Below, piece after piece: positions 1 through 6,261 of a DNA stretch of 36,018 bases. Positions within the stretch are counted from its first letter, which is position 1, and each line of letters starts with the position of its first letter. The DNA is from a candidate division Zixibacteria bacterium SM23_81 (GTDB lineage: Bacteria > SM23-81). The position numbers were made by a program, and so were the translations under genes. The notes beneath the pieces were generated by a model. It saw only the letters and a list, made by a program, of their open reading frames with translations, searched no databases and was not told the DNA's origin. Location of the stretch: positions 1 to 36,018 of the forward strand of contig LJUY01000028.1 of NCBI GenBank assembly GCA_001304015.1. Reading direction: 5' to 3'.

Positions 1-2969
1 GTCATAAGGCCGGTATGAATGAGAATGGTTCCGACAAACTCTACATCGCCAATGGTCCCGATACCAGCGATGTGCTCATTTATGGGGATTTTTCCACCGG
101 CAATGTGGGCTTGGGGACGCTGGATGCTTCATCTAAGCTGGATGTCAGCGGAGATATCAACGCCGATTCGGCCTATAAGATAGGAGGACACACTGTTCTA
201 TCAACCTCGGGCACCACGACTCTCCTCGTGGGCGTCGACGCCGGAGGGAACAATACCGGCAGTTATGTGACCTTTGTGGGTGATAGCGCCGGCTATAACA
301 ACCAGGGCGTTTGGAACACCTTTTTGGGATATCAAGCTGGTTACGCCAACACCACAGGATCTTCCAACACGTTCTTGGGAATAGGGACTGGCGGTTTCAA
401 CACAGAAGGTGAGATGAATACTTATGTGGGCCATCTTGCTGGGACTCATAATGTCTTGGGCACTGGCAACGTCTTCATCGGCCATGAGGCCGGGTATCGT
501 GAAGAAGGTTCCAATAAGCTCTACATAGCCAATAGCCGAGATACCAGCCGTGTATTGATCTATGGTGATTTTTCCAACGGAAATGTGGGTCTTGGAACGT
601 TGAGCCCTGCGTACAAACTCGATGTCAACGGAGCTGTCAACGCCACCACCTACTACGGCGATGGCTCCAACCTCACCGGAATCGCCGGGATGCCGGACGG
701 CGATTGGACCATCTCGGGAAGCGATATGTATTCCGCTGTGTCGGGCAATGTGGGTGTTGGAACGGCGACACCCGGTGCCAAAGTGCACATCCTAAGCACC
801 GACGATACCACCAGGGCAGGATATTTTCTGATCGATAATGCCAGCAACGCTGTTTCCGCGCTCTATGCCGAGACCAATGGTTCTGGTTATGGCATGAGGG
901 GTAAGCACAGCACCATTGGCAACTACGGTGCCCTTGGTGGCTTCGGTTATGGTGTATTGGGGTACGGTCTGGGCGATACCAGCAGTGGAGTGTATGGTTA
1001 CAGCACGTATTCAAATGGTATGTACGGTCGAAGCATCAACAGCACAGGTGTCCGTGGTGACAGCGACAGCGGCACAGGTATATCTGGATCCAGCGCAAGT
1101 GGCTACGGCGTGTACGGCTGGAGCAGCAGCGGGTACGCAGGATATTTTGCCGGTGACGTTCGGATGACTGGGTTCGAGATGCCCACCGGAGCAAATGATG
1201 GGTATGTGTTAACCTCAGATGCATCGGGAGTGGGAAGCTGGCAACCAGCCGCTGCAGGGGCCGATAGTGACTGGACCCTCTCAGGCGACGATATGTATTC
1301 GGCCGTGTCGGGCAATGTGGGCGTTGGCACGTCCAGTCCAGAAGGCCCATTGCATGTGGATGTGAGTGGAAGCGCCACCGATCTCTATAATGCAGATCAA
1401 GCCCTTGCTATTGCAAATAATGATGTGACCCCTGGAAATATCGCCAGCTTGCTATTCTTACATTCTGATGATGAGGTATCGGGAAGAGGCGCCGCACTTA
1501 TGGCTCAGTTTACAGATCGCTCAGAGGGCTCCGAATCTGTTGATTTGCATTTTATTACCAAGAATGCTGGGATTATCACTAAAAAAATGACAATAAAGTC
1601 CAATGGTGATCTGGGCATTGGAACGACGACGCCCTCGTCCAGACTGGATGTCAGCGGAGGTATCAACGCCGATTCGGTTTATCAGATAGAAGGCAACACA
1701 GTTTTATCCACCTCAGGCACCAAGGCTCTCCTGGTGGGCGTCGACGCTGGAGGGAACAATACCGGGAGTTATGTGACCTTTGTGGGTGATAGCGCCGGAT
1801 ATAACAACCAGGGCATTTGGAACACCTTTTTAGGATATCAAGCTGGCTATGCCAACACTACAGGTTCTTCCAATACGTTCTTGGGAACAGGTACGGGCGG
1901 TTTCAACACGGACGGTGACAGCAACACATATGTTGGTCACCTGGCTGGGACCCATAACGTTTTGGGATCTGGCAATATCTTTATCGGTCATGAAGCTGGA
2001 TATCGTGAAGAAGGTTCTAACAAGCTCTACATCGCCAACAGTCGAGATACAAGCGATGTGTTGATCTATGGCGATTTTTCCACGGGAAATGTGGGCTTGG
2101 GGTCGCTGGATCCGACGGTGAAACTGGACGTGACTGGAACGGTCCAGATGGAAGGATTCAGGATGCCCACCGGTGCCATTTATGGCTATGTGATGACCGC
2201 AGATACCGGTGGAGTGGGGCGCTGGCAGCCAGCTGCCGGGGTGACTGATGGTGACTGGACGATCTCGGGTATCGACATGTATTCCGCTGTATCGGGGAAA
2301 GTAGGTATTGGAGTTACAAGTCCAAAAAAGAAGTTGCACATTAGAGAAGGGGGAGCACTCCTGGATGGAAACATCTCGGGAGTGTTGTATTTGGGAGATT
2401 ATAGCGACGCCGTTGATGAAAAGTACTTCGGTATACACTCAGATGGAGAGACGTTAAACCTAGGCCGAGCTGATGATGCATTAGCCTCACTGACATCAGC
2501 GCTAAGCATTCTCCGAAATAGTAATGTGGGCATTGGGACAATGGAGCCAGATTATAAACTCGATGTCGATGGCAATGCCGGTTTTAACGACTATATCTTT
2601 CATAATGATGACGAAGACACTTACTTCTTATTCACGACTGATAAGATAAATTTGAATGCTGGGAATGTGCCCATGATCACAGCCGAGGAGGCCACTCAGG
2701 ATGTAGTCATTATTAATGAGAGCAGCGCAGATGTCGACTTTAGAGTGAAATCTGACATCGATGCCAATACGCTATTTGTTCAAGGCAGTGATGGCCATGT
2801 GGGCATCGGAACGGGGATTCCCGCGAGAGCGTTGCATGTCAACGACGTCATGAGACTGGAGCCCAGATCATCCGCTCCATCAAGCCCATCGGAAGGTGAC
2901 ATGTACATGGACAGCACCACTCATAAGCTGATGGTCTATGACGGGAGCACCTGGCAGGCTTGTTGGTGA
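1..2969 (+). CDS. Large repeat-rich surface/fibre-like protein (5' end outside window)
   Basis: The reading frame is open to the left window edge, so the N-terminus and any signal peptide are missing; at least 988 residues are visible. The protein is built from about nine 'G-N-V-G-(I/L)-G-T-x-x-P-x-x-K-L-D-V-x-G' units, as in bacterial fibre and surface proteins. Between them lie Gly/Asn/Thr-rich blocks with 'NTFxG..AG..N' repeats that suggest a beta-roll or beta-helix. A ~160-residue cassette (nt ~138-620) recurs at nt ~1644-2125, and the tail of another copy lies at nt 3-150. The end (nt ~2850-2966) is a compact module rich in Ser/Pro/Gly and ending in Trp-Gln-Ala-Cys-Trp. I see no beta-barrel anchor, S74 chaperone or sorting signal. 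It is probably exported by analogy with the two downstream paralogues, which have signal peptides. The exact function is unknown. Confidence 0.85.
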   Translation, partial: HKAGMNENGSDKLYIANGPDTSDVLIYGDFSTGNVGLGTLDASSKLDVSGDINADSAYKIGGHTVLSTSGTTTLLVGVDAGGNNTGSYVTFVGDSAGYNNQGVWNTFLGYQAGYANTTGSSNTFLGIGTGGFNTEGEMNTYVGHLAGTHNVLGTGNVFIGHEAGYREEGSNKLYIANSRDTSRVLIYGDFSNGNVGLGTLSPAYKLDVNGAVNATTYYGDGSNLTGIAGMPDGDWTISGSDMYSAVSGNVGVGTATPGAKVHILSTDDTTRAGYFLIDNASNAVSALYAETNGSGYGMRGKHSTIGNYGALGGFGYGVLGYGLGDTSSGVYGYSTYSNGMYGRSINSTGVRGDSDSGTGISGSSASGYGVYGWSSSGYAGYFAGDVRMTGFEMPTGANDGYVLTSDASGVGSWQPAAAGADSDWTLSGDDMYSAVSGNVGVGTSSPEGPLHVDVSGSATDLYNADQALAIANNDVTPGNIASLLFLHSDDEVSGRGAALMAQFTDRSEGSESVDLHFITKNAGIITKKMTIKSNGDLGIGTTTPSSRLDVSGGINADSVYQIEGNTVLSTSGTKALLVGVDAGGNNTGSYVTFVGDSAGYNNQGIWNTFLGYQAGYANTTGSSNTFLGTGTGGFNTDGDSNTYVGHLAGTHNVLGSGNIFIGHEAGYREEGSNKLYIANSRDTSDVLIYGDFSTGNVGLGSLDPTVKLDVTGTVQMEGFRMPTGAIYGYVMTADTGGVGRWQPAAGVTDGDWTISGIDMYSAVSGKVGIGVTSPKKKLHIREGGALLDGNISGVLYLGDYSDAVDEKYFGIHSDGETLNLGRADDALASLTSALSILRNSNVGIGTMEPDYKLDVDGNAGFNDYIFHNDDEDTYFLFTTDKINLNAGNVPMITAEEATQDVVIINESSADVDFRVKSDIDANTLFVQGSDGHVGIGTGIPARALHVNDVMRLEPRSSAPSSPSEGDMYMDSTTHKLMVYDGSTWQACW
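138..620 (+). repeat. Intragenic cassette repeat, copy A
   Basis: This stretch encodes a ~160-residue module that starts at 'LDVSG', contains the 'LLVGVDAGGNNTG' and 'NTFLGYQAGYANTTGSSNTF' blocks, and ends at 'YGDFSNGNVGLGT'. It is closely repeated about 1506 bp downstream. By eye most codons match, and differences are mostly single bases. A more diverged version is in the next gene (nt ~3890-4440). The tail of a further copy begins the window. Confidence 0.85.
1644..2125 (+). repeat. Intragenic cassette repeat, copy B
   Basis: This is the second copy of the ~160-residue cassette, aligned to copy A at an offset of about 1506 bp. The blocks 'SYVTFVGDSAGYNNQG' and 'GHEAGYREEGSNKLYIANSR' are the same in both copies. 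It reads in frame, so the duplication lengthened the protein without breaking it. Confidence 0.85.
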
Positions 2970-3057
2970 TACAGCAGCCAGAATGTAAGCAGCTAAAATT
3001 GGCATTGCACTGTGCTAATTGCTGTTTTATAGGCAGGTGATGACCGTATGATTTTTG

Positions 3058-3084
3058 CTTTCTCGGCTCAGATAGCTGAGAGAG
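3058..3084 (+). promoter_or_regulatory. 27-nt hairpin element upstream of second surface gene
   Basis: CTTTCTC, ten bases, then GCTGAGAGAG. The arms at 3060-3068 and 3074-3082 can form a nine-pair stem with a five-base loop. An element of identical length and layout (CTTTCTC-N10-GCTGAGAAAG) lies at 6028-6054 before the next surface gene. No U-tract follows, so it is not a standard intrinsic terminator. A leader-RNA or regulatory role is inference. Confidence 0.4.
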
Positions 3085-3152
3085 TATTCCTATAACTTCA
3101 GGAACCACAGCTTAAACCTTTTTAAAAACCATAACTCAAAAGGGGGTGCGCC

Positions 3153-3650
3153 ATGAGAGTGACCGCTTTCGTGCTCTTGCTGTCGTTGGTTTTTTTGTCG
3201 TTTGCAGCCCTGGCTGGGGGCTCAATCACACCGGCGGCCCGGACAGAAGCATCTAGCGTGATTCTGGCCGATAATCATGCATCCAGAGGAGCGAAGACAG
3301 AAGTGCCAGGCCTGATGAGCTTTCAGGGTACGTTGACAGATGAACATGGGGTGGCTATGGACACGACGGTTTCCATGGCCTTTTCAATTTATACCGATTC
3401 TACAGGGGGATCCTTAATATGGACGGAGACACAAACAGCGGTGGTGGTGAGCAGTGGGATGTTCAACGTTCTTTTGGGAAGAGTGAACAGCATCTCGGAC
3501 ACGGTCTTCAAAGATCCTGAGCGCTGGATTGGAGTGCAGGTGGGAGCTGATCCTGATATCGGGCAATGTGGGCATTGGAATGGCCAGCCCTCAGGCGAAG
3601 TTACACGTCGACGGGACTATGAGATTGGGGGCTGGAGCTGCTCGGTATGA
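3153..3650 (+). CDS. N-terminal fragment of frameshifted surface protein
   Basis: The start is ATG behind AAAGGGGGTG. Residues 1-22 form a clear Sec signal peptide (MRVTAF, hydrophobic core, then Ala-Gly-Gly). Next comes a ~90-residue domain with 'GLMSFQGTLTDEHG', 'SMAFSIYTDSTGG' and 'WIGVQVGADP'. This is the N-terminal domain often met in large repeat proteins ('YQG.LTD..G.....T...FS.Y'). After 'GADPD' at nt ~3556 the frame turns into unrelated sequence and stops at 3650. The natural continuation (SGNVGIGMASPQAKLHVDG) lies in the +1 frame from nt ~3559. Together with 3529-5829 this is one broken gene, unless the break is an assembly or sequencing error. Confidence 0.8.
   Translation: MRVTAFVLLLSLVFLSFAALAGGSITPAARTEASSVILADNHASRGAKTEVPGLMSFQGTLTDEHGVAMDTTVSMAFSIYTDSTGGSLIWTETQTAVVVSSGMFNVLLGRVNSISDTVFKDPERWIGVQVGADPDIGQCGHWNGQPSGEVTRRRDYEIGGWSCSV
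3374..3556 (+). repeat. 183-bp near-identical tract shared with downstream paralogue (copy 1)
   Basis: This tract matches 6483-6665 with a single difference (C at 3452, T at 6561), while flanking sequence in the same genes is clearly diverged. It covers the second half of the N-terminal domain. It ends exactly at TCCTGA, where the reading frame of this gene is lost. Recent gene conversion or recombination is the simplest reading. Confidence 0.9.
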
Positions 3651-5829
3651 GATTCGGGAAGTCACTCCCTGGAGTGGTGGAGGTTGGCAGAATTACATCG
3701 ATTATGGTGGCATCGGCATTGGCAGCAATGATGGCAACCAGCGCCAGATGATTATGTTCACCGACGGCGCCGGTTCGAACAATATCTTCACCGCGGCCAC
3801 CAGCGAGAATGGAGGCAGCACCTGGGAGGCGGATTTCGTGATTCAGCAGGATGGCAACGTGGGCATCGGGACGGAGAGTCCCGCTGCTAAGCTGGATGTC
3901 AGTGGGGACGTCAACATCAATTCGGTTTATAAGATCGGTACAGAAACAGTGCTTTCCGCTCGAGGGACAGACAATATCTTCGTGGGTGCCGGGGCCGGAG
4001 AAAATAATGCCGGAGACAATGGAACCTTTGTGGGCTTCGCAGCCGGCGCAAGCAACGAAGGCAACGATAACACTTTCGTAGGCCGGGAGGTGGGTAAGAA
4101 CCACACAACAGGTTCGATAAATACGTATATAGGAACCATTGCTGGCTATTTTGACACCGAAGGACAGAACAACACCTTCATCGGAGGTGGGGCAGGCTTC
4201 TTGAACACCACCGGCAGTGAGAACACGTATGTGGGAACGTTCGCAGGCAACTCCAACCAGGTTGGTGTCGGCAATGTCTTCATCGGCTATCAAGCCGGAT
4301 ACAATGAGACCGATTCCAGCAAGCTCTACATCGCCAACGGACCGGATACCAGCGATGTGTTGATCTATGGTGATTTCTCCACCGGAAACGTTGGACTCGG
4401 GACGCTGGATCCAGCGGAGAAGCTTGATATAAATGGTACTACCCAGATGACCGGGTTCAAGATGCCCACGGGCGCTTCTGATGGGTATGTGTTGACTTCC
4501 GATGGATCTGGGGTAGGGAGTTGGCAAACCCCTTCAGCAACGGATAATGATTGGGTTCGGAGCACTCCGGACAGTGTCCTGTTTACCGCTCACCTTCTCG
4601 GCATTGCCCGGGGTGGTGCGGGTAACAGGCTGTATGGTGATGAAGTCCATACGCATATCAATTTCGGGATTACCTGTACCACCGGGACATCAGGTGAAAA
4701 TGATAGCTACTGTACTATTGGTGGGGGAATTTGCAACAGCGCCGGCGCGGGTGCGACCGTAGCCGGCGGATATCACAATGCCGCCAGAGACTACTGGGCG
4801 ACCGTGGGCGGCGGAGTTGACAACACCGCCAGCGGAGGAGTTGCGACCGTGGGTGGAGGAAATAGCAACACCGCCAGTGGAGACTATGCGATCGTGAGCG
4901 GTGGATATAACAACACCGCCGGCGGCGCCGATGCGACCGTGGGCGGCGGATATTTCAACGCCGCCAACGGAGACTGGTCTACCGTTGGCGGAGGAGCTCA
5001 GAATACCGCCAGCGGTGCCGATGCGACCGTGGGGGGAGGAGAAAGCAATACTGCTAGCGACCAATATGCGACCGTGGGTGGCGGAGCTAGTAACACCGCC
5101 AGCTACTTAGCTGCTACCGTGGGTGGTGGAGAATTCAACTTAGCCAGCGGCTACGCTGCGACCGTGGGCGGTGGATATCGCGACACTTCTGCTGCGGGCT
5201 ATAGCTTTACGGTGGGTAGTTATTCTATGGTTGCCGCCGACTATAGCAACTCGGTGGCATTTAATGGCCAGACAGCAACCGCTTCAGGGCAGACCCGGGT
5301 GGGCACCATCTCCAAGGCCTCGGGAACGTTCACCATAGACCACCCCCTTGATCCCACGGACAAGATCCTGAACCACTACTTTGTGGAATCCCCTGAGATG
5401 GTCCTCATCTACCGGGGTGCTGCCACTATTGGGGCTGACAGCCGTGCTGAGGTTCACCTGCCCGATTACTTCGATGCCCTCAATCAGAACCCCATGGTGC
5501 AGTTAACCGGGGTGGGAACCGCCGAAGTTGTCTATGTCGCCGAGAAGGTTAAAGGCAACCGCTTTGTCATAGGAGGTAAGCCAGGCACAGAGGTCTATTG
5601 GACCGTCACGGCAGAGCGTAAGGACCAGTCTGCGGAAATCACCAAGATTCTCATGCCTGTGGAGCAGCCCAAAGATGGAAGTCTAGCCGGTCGTTCCCTG
5701 GACGACGATTTCCTGGCCACCACCATGATGCAGCTTGAACGGATGGGCCAGGCAGACATGTTCGACTTCCGCACCCAGAGAGGCCGGGCGAGATATGAGG
5801 ATTCCCGACGGGCCATTGAAAACAGGTAG
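3529..5829 (+). CDS. Main body of frameshifted surface protein (YadA-head-like repeats)
   Basis: The frame opens inside the preceding fragment. Sequence from nt ~3559 (SGNVGIGMASPQAKLHVDG) is the true continuation of that protein. In order it has: NVGIG/KLDV units; a diverged copy of the 'NTFVG...AG' cassette (nt ~3890-4440); eleven tandem 15-residue repeats of type A-T-V-G-G-G-x-x-N-T-A-S-G-x-x (nt 4714-5205), resembling the beta-roll repeats of YadA-type adhesin heads; then a ~130-residue C-terminal domain with 'FTIDHPLDPTDKILNHYFVE', a pattern I know from other uncharacterised environmental surface proteins. The ATG at 3529 has no good ribosome binding site and would yield a protein without a signal peptide, so this half is probably not expressed alone in a functional form. 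No sortase, PEP-CTERM or barrel anchor is visible. Confidence 0.8.
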   Translation: MECRWELILISGNVGIGMASPQAKLHVDGTMRLGAGAARYEIREVTPWSGGGWQNYIDYGGIGIGSNDGNQRQMIMFTDGAGSNNIFTAATSENGGSTWEADFVIQQDGNVGIGTESPAAKLDVSGDVNINSVYKIGTETVLSARGTDNIFVGAGAGENNAGDNGTFVGFAAGASNEGNDNTFVGREVGKNHTTGSINTYIGTIAGYFDTEGQNNTFIGGGAGFLNTTGSENTYVGTFAGNSNQVGVGNVFIGYQAGYNETDSSKLYIANGPDTSDVLIYGDFSTGNVGLGTLDPAEKLDINGTTQMTGFKMPTGASDGYVLTSDGSGVGSWQTPSATDNDWVRSTPDSVLFTAHLLGIARGGAGNRLYGDEVHTHINFGITCTTGTSGENDSYCTIGGGICNSAGAGATVAGGYHNAARDYWATVGGGVDNTASGGVATVGGGNSNTASGDYAIVSGGYNNTAGGADATVGGGYFNAANGDWSTVGGGAQNTASGADATVGGGESNTASDQYATVGGGASNTASYLAATVGGGEFNLASGYAATVGGGYRDTSAAGYSFTVGSYSMVAADYSNSVAFNGQTATASGQTRVGTISKASGTFTIDHPLDPTDKILNHYFVESPEMVLIYRGAATIGADSRAEVHLPDYFDALNQNPMVQLTGVGTAEVVYVAEKVKGNRFVIGGKPGTEVYWTVTAERKDQSAEITKILMPVEQPKDGSLAGRSLDDDFLATTMMQLERMGQADMFDFRTQRGRARYEDSRRAIENR
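4714..5205 (+). repeat. Eleven tandem ~45-bp coding repeats
   Basis: Units begin near 4714, 4756, 4801 and then every 45 bp to 5161. The first unit is 42 bp. Each encodes (A/S)-T-V-G-G-G-x-x-N-T-A-S-G-x-x with two to four variable positions, and a degenerate twelfth unit follows. The 45-bp period keeps frame, so units can be gained or lost without disrupting the gene. The repeats are coding, not CRISPR. Confidence 0.9.
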
Positions 5830-6261
5830 CCCGTCGAGCCATACTTGAGAGAAGAAGTCAAATAATGAAATTGCTCCTGCGATCATGGCCATACAGTTCT
5901 CGATTTTCTGCTCTCAATCGGTGAGAGGTCCCATCCAGATGTCGCATGGAACCGAACTGTGAGGCTGATAGCGTCAAGATTTGGTCGTCTTCTGAATCTT
6001 CGGGCGGGTGCCGAACATCTCAGCAGACTTTCTCATGATCGAAAGCTGAGAAAGTCATCTCATCGCCTCTGGAACCGGGACTTTCGGTGCCCACCACTGC
6101 ATCGCCTGTCATACTCGATAAAATGCACAAGGAGCCAAGGACCTCATTCTATTCAACACGCCATCTTCTCAAGACCTTTGCTTCAAAGGAGCTGATTTAT
6201 GGATTCGTATGCTTCCGAGCTTGTTCATCAGTAACCTTTCACCACAAAAGGAGGAGACTCC
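5830..6261 (+). other. Intergenic region with several inverted repeats
   Basis: These 432 bp separate the second and third surface genes. There is a CTCTCA-ATCGG-TGAGAG hairpin at 5911-5927 and a perfect 10-bp inverted repeat GACTTTCTCA/TGAGAAAGTC at 6026-6035 and 6047-6056. I see no convincing gene, tRNA or U-tract terminator. Open frames here (for example 5959-6195) are basic and low in recognisable composition, and I treat them as chance. Confidence 0.5.
6026..6056 (+). promoter_or_regulatory. Perfect 10-bp inverted repeat upstream of third surface gene
   Basis: GACTTTCTCA at 6026-6035 is the exact complement of TGAGAAAGTC at 6047-6056, with an 11-base loop. Its core shares the CTTTCTC-N10-GCTGAGARAG layout with 3058-3084 upstream of the neighbouring paralogue. 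It lies about 205 bp before the start codon and has no U-tract. It could be an operator or a leader-RNA hairpin. Confidence 0.45.

Noticed and set aside
1830-2438. Minus-strand open frame of about 200 codons inside the first surface gene
   Set aside because: It is a mirror of the repeat codons in the sense gene and its composition (His/Ser/Ile-rich) is not protein-like.
3058-3084. Intrinsic terminator after the first surface gene
   Set aside because: A hairpin is present but is followed by GTATTCC, with no U-tract; it matches instead an upstream element of the next paralogue.
4714-5205. CRISPR array suspected from regular 45-bp periodicity
   Set aside because: Units are adjacent without spacers, keep the reading frame and encode a known type of adhesin repeat.
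5959-6195. 78-codon open frame between the second and third surface genes
   Set aside because: It crosses the perfect inverted repeat at 6026-6056, has an Arg/Ser/His-rich random composition and no ribosome binding site.
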